Below, one piece after another: positions 34,736-46,960 of a stretch of 64,000 nucleotides of DNA; position 1 is the first letter of the stretch; each line of letters starts with the position of its first letter. The stretch is from the NCBI GenBank assembly GCA_011032825.1, contig JAADJZ010000034.1:62001-126000 (forward strand). Reading direction: 5' to 3'. The notes under the pieces are model-generated. The model was given only the letters and a program-made list of their open reading frames with translations, did no database searches and was not told the origin of the DNA. This stretch comes from Massariosphaeria phaeospora (lineage: Eukaryota > Ascomycota > Dothideomycetes > Pleosporales). The position numbers and the translations under genes were made by a program.

Positions 34736-36616
34736 ACGTAGATTTCTAGCAAGTTGCTTACCTAAGCGAGTTGCTTACTTGCGCTAAGCTCTTTACTAAT
34801 ACCTGCTTTTTTTTTTCTACTACGCGATAGCTTAACTACACAACGCGCTACGCGCTTTAAACAAAAGCTAAATACAGCTTGCGATCTAAGCTATCTAACG
34901 CAACGCAATACTCTTTTAGCAACGCGCTACATTAATCTACAACGTTCTTTAAAAAACACTAAGCAATTAGCTTTTTAAAAAACTTCTACAACGCAATTGC
35001 ACACTTAACTTAATAAAACTTTGTTTAACAAAAAACACAGTAATTAAAGAGTATGCTATTAACTTTAACGCGCAAAGCTTTCTACTTAGGCCTGCTAAGT
35101 TAGAGAATAAAGCTAACCTACTACTCGCAGCGCGAGGCTAGCTACTAGTTAAAAAAAACTAGGTTACGTTGTTCGTTAGGCGTTACCCTAAGCTTTAGAT
35201 TAAGTTTAATTAAAAGTACAACTATAAAAGAGCTTTTTGTAAGAATTTTAAGCTTGTAGCTAACTAGTTTAGGCTTGTAGTAAACATAAAAGCTAAGTAC
35301 AGCGTAGTAAACGAGAATACCTACAACTTTAATAAAACAGGCTTTATAATAGGCTAGATCTTAACGAGTATAGTAATTACTAGCTTAGAGCGTTGAAAAC
35401 AGCCGAAAATAGTGCAGCAAAGTAATAGAAAGTAGATAACAGTAGTACAAAGCGTTAACGCGATAGAGTAAGCTATTCTACTTTTTATTATTTTTTAGAG
35501 CAAGAACTATTTCTTTGCTTAGTACAAAAAGAATAGCTTACTTTGCAACTAAGTTATCGTAGTTTCTAAAAACAGCTAGACAAACAACGAGCTAGGTTTA
35601 GAGTAGTTAAAGCACTTTAACGCTTATACAAAGAAACGTACTGTTAAAATAGTACGTTTACTTTTTATTAACGGCTATAAAAGCTATAACTCGCTCGCTT
35701 TCTAGCAGTACTACAAGAATAACAGCATTATTACTTTTTGCATATTTCTTTACTTGTTGCACTTTTTGCAGCTTCTTAATGTTAGCTGTTTTGCGCTTTT
35801 GAAAAAGGCGTATAGCTGCTAAGCCAAAAATCTAATGCGCAACTAAATCAACTACATTACTAGACTTAAGTTTCTGCTATGCTTTATTAGCGCTTACAAC
35901 GCTTTTATTACAAAGAGCAATATTTAAAAAAGCTTTTAAAGTGCTAAATTAGTTTTATTTAACTTAGAAGCAGTAATTTTGAAGCTTAACGTACGGCTTT
36001 GCACTCTACTATTACCTACCGTAGAGAACAGTTCCTAGCAGTCTTAAACTCTAAGCAATACTTTAGAATTTAAGTCGCAATTAACGCTAATTTGAAAGAA
36101 AATTTAAAGGCATGTAGATAGCTTTTCTACTTTAATAGTTAATACTTTTGCAAAGCTTTTTAAAGGCGCAAAGTATGCAGCAGCTTTTGTGCTGCTACTG
36201 CGCAACTAAGTTGCTAAACTTTAAGCTACTAACAAAGCTTTTTTGCAACAAAAATTGCACAAGAGAAAGCGTGTGCAGCAAAAAAATACTTTTACAGTTA
36301 AAAAAAGCGTGCGCTTAACAGCTCTTAAGACGTTTAAAGCGCGCAGTAATAAAAAAAAAGCAAAAAAGAAAGCTTGTAGTAATGCTAGTAATTAAAGCAG
36401 CTAGCTTTTAAAACGCTGTAGACGCTGCGACGAGCTAGAGCACAATAAGCGCACGTGTAAGTTAGATGCAGTAGTTAATTCTAAGTAATTTAAGTTATTT
36501 TAACTTATACTAAGTGCTAGAGAGAAAGTAGTAGAAAGAAAGAAGTAAGTAGTAGAAAAAAAGCTTAGCGCAGGTAAGCAACTCGCTTAGGTAAGCAACT
36601 TGCTAGAAATCTACGT
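34736..36616 (+). mobile_element. Fot1/pogo-like transposon A (1,881 bp)
   Basis: Perfectly placed TA duplications (34734-34735 and 36617-36618) flank TIRs of over 50 bp starting ACGTAGATTTCTAGCAAGTT, with an internal direct repeat of the GTTGCTTAC type. The plus-strand transposase is broken but recognisable: NENTYNF followed by TGFIIG near 35,310-35,350 (NFDETGF block), then INGY, ITFCI and HFLQLLNVSCFALLKKAYS near 35,670-35,820 (the DDE_1 LLxxDGHxSH and HLLQPLDVxxFxPLKxAY blocks). It sits inside gypsy B. Confidence 0.88.
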
Positions 36617-38033
36617 TAATTGCTAACAACTTTTTATTATAAGTATTGTAATTGTACTTCGCCTTGTTTATTTTCTGCAAAAAAAAACTAATTAAGCGCT
36701 AATAAGCACTTTTTCGCTGTTTTTACTGTTAGAAACTTTTTGGCTTAGAATTCTACTAATAGCGCTTTTAGAAACGTTAGTTTTAAGCTTTGTAAGCCGT
36801 TTTACTTTATAATAAACTAGAATAGAAATATTTAAAAAAAGCACTTTTGAGTTTTCTAAACGCTTTCTTAGCTTTAGTTCTAAAGTTAATTTGCTAGCTT
36901 TTTTCTTTTCTTTGAGCATGCTCGCTTCGGGCTGCTTCTAGCTCTTTCTAAGTTAGTTTAGTTAATAGTAGAGCAAGCTTAAAAAACCTAGCAATAAAGC
37001 GCCGATAATAGTTTATAAAGCTTATAAATACTTGAATATTTCAAACTATATTTAGCATTAGCTACTTTTAAATCGTTCTAATTCGTTTTAGGTTAATTTT
37101 AACTTTTTCTAGGTATACAATGTAACCTAGGTACTTTTTTTACCGTGTATGCTACTTGCACTTGCTAAGCTTTAAGTATAGCTTTGCTTTACGCAAACGT
37201 TAAAAAACTTTTTTAACCTAGCTTACATAAGCCTTTTTTATGTTAGAAAATACTAGAATATTGTTAAAGTACATAATGCAAGTTACGTTAACTAATTTAG
37301 CAAAAGCTTAGTTAATGTAGGTTTAAAATGCTGCAAAAGCATTTGTAAAACTAAATAGCATAACAAAGTACTTAAAATAACTATATCGAGTCTTTAAAAG
37401 CTGTTTTCTATTTGTTTTTTTTTTAATTTAAATTCTGTAATAGGCTTTACAGATGTTAAGCTTAGTATAAACTTTTGCTTTAGCTAACCTCTTTAAGAAC
37501 TTTGCAATACAAAGCAAAGAATAACGATTCTTAATTGTAATTTTGTTAAAGTCTCGATAGTCAACGCAAAGCTTTAAAGTACTATTTTTTTTCTTTGCAA
37601 AAAAAATTAGCGCACTAGCTAAAAACTTTAAGCGCTTTATTTATTGTTTATTAAAGTACTTGTCTACGTATTTGCAAAAATGCTTTAATTCTGCTATTAA
37701 CATGTTGTACAAAGGTTAATGCAAAAAAGTTGTACTAGAGTAGAGTTTAATTGCGAGATTCTGCTCTTTATAAGACGCTATTACTAACGAGCTATTAGAG
37801 CTCGCTACGTTTTAGTACTTCTAATATTTAAGTTGCAAACTAGAGTTTTGCTTTTTTTAGTTGCTTGCTTTAGAGAGTGCACTAATTAAACAAACATAAA
37901 GCTTTGCATTAGAACTATTTAAAGTTTAAGCAAATATAGCTACTTTGGCATAGTTTAGTTTATTTAGGTTTTTTATACTTCTAAAGAGTATGCGGCAACG
38001 CAAATAGTTTAACTTTAGCTAAAACTAATTTAT

Positions 38034-38348
38034 TCAAGAAAATTCGAGATACATCGAAAGCTTTTTAAAATTAGCTACTACAAAGAGAATTCTATAAGTT
38101 TGTACTTTGCTTTTAGAATTTGTAATGCAAACTTTTGCTATAGTACAACTATAGATAGTGTAACCTAATCTACTTAGCAATATAAAAAAAATATTAAAAA
38201 TTAGTTTAAGTACTAGATTCTGTTCTTTCGCTACGACAGCTAAAAGAATATTAAAATAAGCTTTACTATCTACAATTGCTTTTAAGTTTTTTAAACTTTT
38301 AATTTTCGCTAACGCGGTAAGAAACGTTGAGTTCTTGCTCGTTAGCAT
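38034..38348 (-). pseudogene. Protease-domain fragment of gypsy B
   Basis: A 104-codon minus-strand frame. LKAIVDSKAYFNILL corresponds to the retropepsin active-site region (ALIDSGAxxNxI, with Gly changed to Lys). AKVCITNSKSKVQTYRILF resembles the flap-side strand of Ty3/gypsy proteases. It lies directly upstream, in element sense, of the reverse transcriptase at 37.1-37.8 kb. Confidence 0.6.
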
Positions 38349-41300
38349 TTTACAAAAAGTGCTTACTTTCTTTAACTATAACAAGTTAATATAGGCTACA
38401 AAGTAAAAAGCTAATTCTTTAAGCTTTTGCTTTTTCTTTTTTTTTTTTTTTAAGTAGGCGTTTTTCTTTGCTTTGTTAGAGTAAGTAGAAACAAAATAGC
38501 TTAGTTTATTACATGCGTAGCAAACTAGCTCGTTAAAGCTTTTGTTTTTTTTGTTATTACTTCTTTTAAGCTTAAAGCAGCTGTTGCGTTTCTTTTTATG
38601 CTATTTGGCATTAGAATAAGTTAATCTATGTTCTATTAGCAACGAGGCTTGCTTTTTGTTTTTCTTAGTTTTTCTTTAGATCTTGCTATTCTATTAGAAG
38701 TTACAATAGATCTAATTAGCTTTTTGCTTTACTTAGTAGAAAGTAGTGCAACTTTGCAGCAAAAAGTAACGTAGTTGCTTTTTTACTTTTTCAAGAAGTG
38801 CCGCGGTGAAGTTCGCTACTATGCTAAATAAGCTTATTTAGTTAATTTTAGTTTAAAAAAGTTAAAAAAGTAAAAGTAAGTTAGAAAAAGTTTAAAATAG
38901 CTTTTAACGTAAAGCTTTAATAGAATTGTATACTTACTACTTACGTTTTTTAAAAGTACTTAAAGCACTTAACATTTGTTCTTTAAGCAATGCCTAAGTA
39001 GAGAACTATAAAGAAAATCGCATTTTTTTATAAATCTTATAGGTTTTTTAAAGCGTACGAAAGTTTTTAGTAACGTACGTTAATTTAAAAAAACTTTTTT
39101 AAAGTTTGCTAAAGAAGTTAAAGCTTTTTGTATAGTAGCTTTTGCAATTGCAAACTTATTAGTTGTAGTTTACGCAATTATTTTTCAAATAGCAGTGCAG
39201 TAGCTTAGAGCGAAGCAAATTAACCTAGTTAAAAACAGTTCGAGCAGGTGCTAGCACAACTAGTTGCTTAATAGCTTTAGCAAGCGCTGTTTTGTTTTCG
39301 TTTTAGTATAAAGCTTTTAACGCTTTAAAGCAAATAAGTTCTATACAGTTTTGCTTATTCTGCTACTAAGTTTTTAGCTTGTTAAAAGCTCGCTTCGTAA
39401 AAGAGTTTAATAGTGCGTTGTTATTTTTATCGTTTAATAGTAAAGTGTTGGAATTTTCTTCAAAGCGAACTAGGTTATTCTAGCTTAGTTTGACGCTAAA
39501 AGCGCAACTACGCTCTAAAACGTTAGCACTATTACTAATCTAAACTTTTTTATTAGCATTTTTATTCTATTTGGTTTTATCTACGATTAGAAGTTAAAAA
39601 GTGCTTAGTTGCATAATAGAACTTTTATCTAAGTGTCTTAGAAGCAACGTAGCTTAATTGTTAAATAAACTAAACATTGTAGACGAAGTAATCGATTTAT
39701 TAAAAGTATTTTAATAAAGCAATTTGAATGTAAGACTGCGTTTAATCGTAGATTTAATAACACTTAAAATAGATTAATAGTATAGTAATAAAGATAGTAT
39801 ATTCGTGTAAAAGAAACGAATTGCTATTTTAGCAGCAATTTAGTGCGAGGTACTTTTAAAAGCTTTGCAAGAAACTAGTCTAGCCCGTTATAACCTATAG
39901 TAGCTATTAATCGAAAGAAAACAAACACGTAAAGCTACTTGGCTTTATACAATTACTAAAATTAAATTGCATAGCTATGCTAATTTAGGTTTAACAATTT
40001 TAAAAGCTTTACTATAAAGTCTATTGTAACGCTAATCTATAAGCGTGCGAGTAGTTCTAGTAATTAAAGTAATTCGTAAAGCTTATGTTTTTTAAGTTTA
40101 TTTTGCAAACAATCTAAATAGTTGCTTATTGCTTTTTAAACTATATTTTGTACGTAGAGCATTAAGTACTTGTTTAAAATTTGTTAAACTATTTTGTTAA
40201 TTCTTAAGTGTTTATATGCTTGTAAAGCATGTAATTTTTAAATAAATTATATAAGTTAAGTATTGTTTGTAACTATCTATCTTTGCTAGTTGTTTTTGCT
40301 TTATTTTTAGTGCATTTTGTTTTTAATGCTTGTAACTTTAGCTATTTTAGCTAATTGTAGTTAGTTGTATTTGAAAGTTTTATTTAGGTTCTATTGTAAT
40401 ACTAAGTTATGCGTAACTAGTTTATTAGTTTTTATAAAATCTAATTTTCAACTAAGCGCGTTTGCAGCTCTATTGTTAGTTTCTTTGCAATAGTAAATCT
40501 TAATATTGTAATTTACTATAAATTCAGCTTATTTAACTTGTTGTTTATTTAATTTTTTAGTAGTAGTAAAGCTAGTAAAGTTTTACTAGTTTAAGTATAC
40601 TTGTACTTAATGCCTTGCTCTTTTTAGCTATGCTTTTTATTATTTAAAAGCGTTTATTATTGCTAATAGCTTTTTGTTGTAAACGTTGTAGTTAAGTTTT
40701 ACTTCTAAGAACTTTCTAGAATAGTAGAATACTAGTTTTTATTTTCTATTATTGCATTGCTGTAAGAGTATCGCTTCTAATGCGTAGTCTAAAGTATTAG
40801 TTTTTAGTTAAGTTTTTTTTTAGGTTGTGCATTTATAGCATTAGTGCTGTAGTAAACTTTTTTTTAAGTTTTTACAACGCTTGTTTTTGTACTTTTGTTT
40901 ATTTGAATTTTATATTTTTTTTAGTAACTTTTAAAAGTAGTGTCGTAGTTTTAAAGTAGTTTTTAATAAACTCTTAATAGAACTTTAGCAAATTTTAAAA
41001 AGAACTGCATATTTTTTACTATTTTAGAAGTTAGCTACTTTTGTATAGTCTAGATTTTCTTTGAGTCTATAAACATACTTTTTTTTACAATAATAAATTC
41101 TAGATAGCTAGTTTTTGTAACGTAAAATTTACACTTTTTTAAGTAAAATAGTAGCTAGTACTGCTTTATCTTTTGTAGTACTTTTTTAACATGTTTTTAA
41201 TATTTCTCAAACGTTTTTTTAGAGTATATTAATACGTTGTTTAAGTACGCTATAACAAAAATGTCTAAGTATTTGTATAGTACTTTATTAATTAAAGCTT

Positions 41301-41896
41301 AAAATGTAGCTAAAGTATTAGTTAATTTAAATAGCATAACTTAGTACTTATAAAGTTTATATCTAGTTTTAAAAGCTATTAACTATTTGTGCAATTTTAA
41401 TGCGATAGTAACTATCTCGTACGTTAAGTTTTATAATTTGTTTTACTTTTTAGAGTTAATTTATAAGCTTCTAAATAAGTAGTAGTAAGTATTTGTTTTT
41501 TTGTGTAACGTTGTTAAGCTGTTAATAGTTTACGCATAGTTTTAATTTTTTGTTTTTCTTTAGTACAAACAATATTAGCGAAGCTATTAAGCTTTTGCTT
41601 AGTTGTATGTATTCTTGCTAGAAATATTTTTAAATATATTTTTTAATTCTTTTTGCTAGCTGTAAGTTAAAGATTACATTAGTTCTAGTCGTAGTTTTGT
41701 TCTTTTTTTTAAGAGTAATTTTGTAATTTTATTTTTAGTAGTTTGCTAAGTTGTGCTTTTTGTTTTTTTTTTAAACAAGCTTTTAAACTTTGTTTAGTAT
41801 TTAGTAAAAAAGTTTTGAAACTCTTTTTTCTGTTCTTTAGATAAGTTAGATTGCGATTTGTTTGCTTTTAAAAGCGCAACTTGTTGTATCTATATA

Positions 41897-43759
41897 ACGT
41901 TATCTACTACTAAGCAGCGCACTCTACCAAGCAGCGCACTTTACTAAAATCGTACTAAGAAACATAGTACACATTACGATTATACTGTATCATGCAGAAT
42001 TATACTAAATCAACTAGTATTATTTAGTATTAGAATTACTAGAAGCAACTACTCTATAGGTTCGCGCATTATGCCTTGTTCTACTGCAGCATCTACAGCG
42101 TCGTTGTCGTAGTGCTGCACCTGCTGCACTATTACTACTTAACTTCTTCGCAACTGTTTTCTACTTACTACTACTTTTTTTAATAGCTAACTTGGCCTTA
42201 GCTTTTATCGTAAGCGTACTCTCTTTTTAGATGTACTTTTGTTTACGACTTTTACGCTTAGTTGCAGCCTCAACAGTAGTGCGAAGCTAGGCAATTTTAT
42301 TAACTATCAATGCGTATTTGTAGGCTACTATTAACGCGCTTTTCTTAAGCTTTTGCAGCGACTTAACAATAGAAGTTGGTAATAAGTTAACGTAGAACCT
42401 AACTCTACTGCGAATGAGAGTAGATTAAGCTTCAAACTTGCGCGCGTTGCTTGGTGTTTGCGACTCCTAGACAGTAGGTTGCTAAGGCAGCTAATTAGGT
42501 GTACAAAAACGCACATTAAGTTTTGATATTACAGCATCTAGGTTGTGTAGAACAAGCCTAGCACTTTTAAAAGCTTTTTTAATGCTTTTCGCTGTAAACG
42601 TCTTAAGATAAGCGGTTTTGAACGTAGTAAAAAAGTCTAGTTTAGCGATGTAAGTAACAGAGCGACGCGCTAAAACTATAATCTTAGTACTGTATACGCG
42701 CTTTAACGGCGAAAAGCAGCTAACGTCGAAAAGCTGCAGCAAGTGCAACGAGTGTAGAAGCATATACAAAGTAATTATCTTGTGTTCTATGTAGTAATCT
42801 TAGAAAGCAAGCGAGTTATAGCTCTCGTAGCTGTTTAAAATTAGTAGCTTACTACTCTCTATAGTACGCGATACAGTAAACGCGTTAAAGTGCTTTAACC
42901 ACGCGATTCTAAGCTTATTGTTTGTTTAGCTGTTTTTACTAACAGTAAGAACCTAGTTGCGAAGTATAAAAACATTCTTGTACTACGTAGAGATGTAAAC
43001 TATGCTAGCGTAGATAATAAAAGGTAGAATCGCTTACTTACTTGCGCAGATGCAACTAATAACAGTAACCTACTCGCGATTACCTAGCTGAACTATTTTA
43101 AGTTTCTTACATTTCTCTAAAGCTGTAATAACAAGCTAGAAGCCTATAACGCTTATTATAAAGCTAGATTCGTCGAAGTTGTAAGTATTCTTATCTAAGA
43201 TGCTATGCTTCGCTTTTACGTTGGCTACGAGCTTAAACCACGCGTTTATAACCTTAGAATTCTTTTGTTTCTTTTTTTAATTATTGTAGAATCGAGTCTA
43301 ACGCGTTTTAAGCTCTTTCTTTCGCTTTATAAACTAGTCTAGCTAGTTGTTGCTAACTAGCTTAAGCTTTTGGTAGGTGCGCAAGTTGTTAGCTATATCT
43401 CGTAGTAAACCTTTCGACAGTAGAAACTCTCTTAAATCTAGGTTAAGTATACGCTCTACTATCGCGTTCTTTTTAAGCAGCGTAAAATTCTTGCAGTTAA
43501 GCTTACAATCGCGTCGTAAGCGTCGTTTGTAGTTTTAATAGTTAAAAGTTCTTTTAGGCACTAGATAGGCTCGCGCAGCAGCTCGTTAGAAAAAAAACGC
43601 GTTAGATCTCGTAGCTCGAATAGCAATAGTTATTCTAGCTTTATTACTAGTTGATATAGTAGATAGTAGTAGCTGCATTGTAATAGTACTAGTGCTCTTA
43701 GTACGATTTTAGTAGAGTGCGCTGCTTAGTAGAGTGCGCTACTTGGTAGTAGATAACGT
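41897..43759 (-). mobile_element. Fot1/pogo transposon (1,863 bp), least damaged in the block
   Basis: TA duplications (41895-41896 and 43760-43761) flank ~70-bp TIRs starting ACGTTATCTACTAC, which contain two copies of an AAGCAGCGCACTCTAC-like direct repeat. The minus-strand transposase keeps LLHSLHLLQLFDVSCFSPLK followed by RVYSTK and a 92-codon open stretch at 42,491-42,769. A second frame lies at 42,331-42,516. Fewer stops and more CpG remain than in the surrounding gypsy elements, suggesting a late arrival or weaker RIP. It interrupts gypsy E. Confidence 0.9.
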
Positions 43760-46195
43760 TAACGCTTATTTGCTAAAAGTTTTTTTTACAAATTCTCGCG
43801 ATTTTGTAAAGTAAAATTTAACTAATTTTTTTATTCTTAAGTAAGCTTTGAATTGTTAGTTTGTTTTGTTGTTTTATAGCAACTTTCTTCTCAAGCCTTC
43901 GGCTACGTATTGTTTTGTTTTTTTAATTAATATTTAAGCTGTGCTTTTGTAGCTAGTTGTATTTAATATACATATTAAAGCTTTTAAAGTTTATAATATT
44001 AATACACTATTAGTGCTTAATGCTTGCAACTTTCAACTTAATCTTTTAAGTTTTTAAGTTAATTAGACTACTTTTATATTCTAGTAGTTATTTGTTAGCT
44101 AACACTATTTGTATTAGTTAATTCTTAACTTAGTAAAATATCTTGTTTTTTTTTACTTATTTTAGAGAAACTAATGTTTAAGCAGCTTTGCTATTAAGTA
44201 GTGCAATAAGCTTTTAGCTTGCAACTTTTGCTTTTACTTTTATGTAGTTTTATTTTAGTTGCGTTTTTTATACGCTTTGTACGGTTGTGCTAAAAGCACT
44301 TTTACTAGCTTAACTATAAGTTTAGTAGCCTACTAGTTTTTTGTTAAAAAAGCTTTTAAAGCTTGTTTTTTAAGAATATTTTATTGCTTGTAGTAGTTGC
44401 ATTTGTTAACGAAGCATTTTTATAGCTTTAAAAGCTTGTTGTAGTTTTAGTTTTTAAAATTTTATTTTATCGCGTTTTTTTATAGCTTATAGATAGTGTA
44501 TTTTGTAGTGCAAAAAAGCTAACGTGCTTTTTTACACGTGTCGTAGTTCTTTGCGCATAATTCGTTGTTGCATTTTAAATAGTTCTTGTTTTTTAAACTT
44601 ATAAGCTACTATTCTGTAATATGCTTGCATAACTAGTGTGTTTAATATTTTTTGTTATAATACTACGCCTATTTGCAGCTGCTATTGTAGTTTTTAAACT
44701 AGTTGTTGTAGTTGTGTACGTAACATTTTGTTACTATATATTTGCTATTTTTAAGTAAAACGTATAATAGTAGTTTTAGCTATTGCTAAGCAAAGATTTT
44801 ATTGTTTGCGTAGTATACATAGTTTTTTTTGTTGTACTAGTGCTAAAGTAGGTTTTTGTAATTATTTTAATTAGCAAATTGTATTTTTTTTTGTTAAACT
44901 TTGTTGTGCTATTGCTACGTTTGCAACTTTTTATTTTTGTTACTTTTTAATTTACAGCGTATAAAACTTGTTCTTGTAATACTAGACAATATAAGTTTTT
45001 TAGCTGCACATCTAGTATTTGTAGTTCTATAAGCGTTCGTTAATTTTCTAAACTTGTAAAGTTAATAGTTTTTTGTTGTTTTTGTTTATTAGTTTTGTAA
45101 AGTTTTTAAAACTTTCTATTTAGATCTAATTGTTTTTTAATTTTTTGAAGTTTTTTAAGTATAGTGTAGCTACTTGCTGTAGTTAAACTATAGCAATAGT
45201 AGCAGCTTACGCGCTTGCTACTTTTTATTGTATTTTTAAGTAGTTTTTGCAAAAGTGTTTTACTTTGCTGCATTAAAAACATGCTTTGCTGTTGTAACGC
45301 TTTTAGCGTTTTTTTTTAAACAACTTATTTTAAGAGTATTATTTTGTTAAAGTAGCGTTTTTTTTAGTAAACAGCTTTTGTAGTAGCTTGTTGTTTTAAA
45401 TTTGTTTAACACTATTGATATCTATTAAGTCGTAGTAATAGGTTTTTTTAATCGTAGCTACTAAGCGTATGTATAGTTTAATAGTAAACTTGCGTTTTTA
45501 CTATTGCTACTATAATTAGTTGTTAATTTGTACTATAGTTTTAATTAACTTTCTAAGTTCTTTAGGTTTTTTGTTTTAACTAATTTTATTTTTTACATGT
45601 TTTTTTAACTTTGCGTAGTAGAACTTGCATAAGCTGCGTTTTTCTACGTTATCTACTTTAGCCTAAATTTTTTTAAACTTAATTGTGTATTTACTTGCAA
45701 ATCTTTTTTGCTATAGTAGTTTAAGTTTGTTTATTATTTATTGTGTTTTGTCTACTTTCTTGTAGATTGTATAAAGCTTTTTTTTAAACAATTTATAGTT
45801 TTTAAAAATACGTTGCGTATTTTGCTTTATTTTTTGCTTGCTATTACTTTTAACATAATCGTTTGCGTGTAGTTAAAACTATTTTGCTACGTTATTTTTT
45901 ATGTGCATTTTAGCTGCAAAGATTTTGTTTTATTTTATTAAAAAGCTTATTGCATAATATTAGCAGTATAAGTAAATATTCGTAAAGAATAATTGTAATG
46001 TTTTTTTTTTTTTGCTATATTTCTCTAAGAACAGTGCTTTTGCAGCACTACTAGTTTCTTAAATTTTCAAAATTGCAACTATTTTTAACAGTTCGCTAAT
46101 TTGCTCGTTTATTTATTTAATTTAGTTAGCTTGCTTTGCTAATACCGTTGCTGCAGTGCGTAATAGTACTTTTGCACTACTTTTGCCTAAGCTTG

Positions 46196-46406
46196 TGTAA
46201 AGAAATTGCTAGAGTAAGCAAGTTTCAATGTAAAAAATAATAAATTAATACGATTTTATCTATTAGATAAAAGAGCTTTTTATACTTTTTACGCTACGCT
46301 AGAATTTATCAAAGCTTAGCTAGAAGTTAGCGAAGCTATTTCGTACGAAATTGCTTTAACTAAGGCCTAGCAACTAAGGCATTTCATTAGGTATCTACTT
46401 ATTATA
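46196..46406 (-). mobile_element. Solo LTR of the gypsy C family
   Basis: This is a 211-bp reverse-complement match to the C LTRs, of identical length, flanked directly by the 5-bp duplication GCTTG on both sides (46191-46195 and 46407-46411). A TSD around a single LTR means a full element inserted here and was later reduced by LTR-LTR recombination. The host is gypsy E. Confidence 0.9.
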
Positions 46407-46960
46407 GCTTGCTAAAGTTGTTATATTGTTTTAGTTTTAAACTTAAAGTAGTTAACGTTTTATTAAAAGTGTTTTTTTATTAAAAGTGCTCGTAATTAAA
46501 CTTAGAAATTCTGCTTAAGAAATTGTTCTATGTTCAAAAAGCTTAATAACAACAAAAAAAAACAATCTTAATTCTATTTTAAATAGAATAACAAAGTAAC
46601 AATTTGTTGTTTATAAATTTAATCTATGTATAAAATGTACTTAAAAAAGTTAATTACAAAGAATTTAAATTGTAAAAGAAATTCTACTAATTTATATAGT
46701 TTTATAATTTTTTGCTAAAAGCGTTCTACTTAGTTTGCTTAGTATGCTTAGTTGCTAAGCGCTTTAAACTAGCTAAGCGCTTGCTACTTAGTATACTTAG
46801 TTCGCTAAAACTTTAATCGTACTAATTACTATTACGTTACTGCTAACTTAATCTTGCTTTGCGCATTGCTATACTTTTGTTTTGCAAACTTGCAAGCTTT
46901 AACAACTTTTCTACGTTGTTGCTTAGTTTACGATACTTAGTATCGTTTTTGTTTGTAACA

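Larger units (their letters stand above)
17352..39949 (-). mobile_element. Ty3/gypsy retrotransposon B
   Basis: LTRs lie at 17352-17580 (229 bp) and 39729-39949 (221 bp), both starting TGTAA and ending in CA or TA, with TSD CAATT on both outer sides (17347-17351 and 39950-39954). Coding is on the minus strand: a zinc knuckle near 38,500-38,560, protease 38,034-38,348, reverse transcriptase 37,100-37,800 (LCVDYRDFNKITIKNRYSL, later YFNNILVFSN), an RNase H start at 36,692-36,919, and integrase 33,544-34,733 that continues left of 20,277. Removing gypsy A and pogo A leaves about 7,449 bp. All frames are broken by RIP-type stops. Confidence 0.85.
14785..46960 (-). mobile_element. Ty3/gypsy retrotransposon E (outermost of the nest)
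   Basis: LTRs of exactly 491 bp lie at 14785-15275 and 46470-46960 (TG...CA, with CA mutated to TA in the left copy). A T-rich tract just inside the left LTR is the polypurine tract of a minus-strand element. Minus-strand pol is split by insertions: reverse transcriptase near 41,030-41,700 (VIAYLNNVLIYSK), and integrase near 40,080-40,250 continuing at 16,500-17,346 beyond gypsy B. Gag-like sequence lies to the right, towards 46,195. Removing gypsy B, Fot1, the solo LTR and the MITE with their TSDs leaves about 7,157 bp, a normal gypsy length. The outer flanks (AAAAG and TCTAG) do not match, so no TSD was found. Confidence 0.78.
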
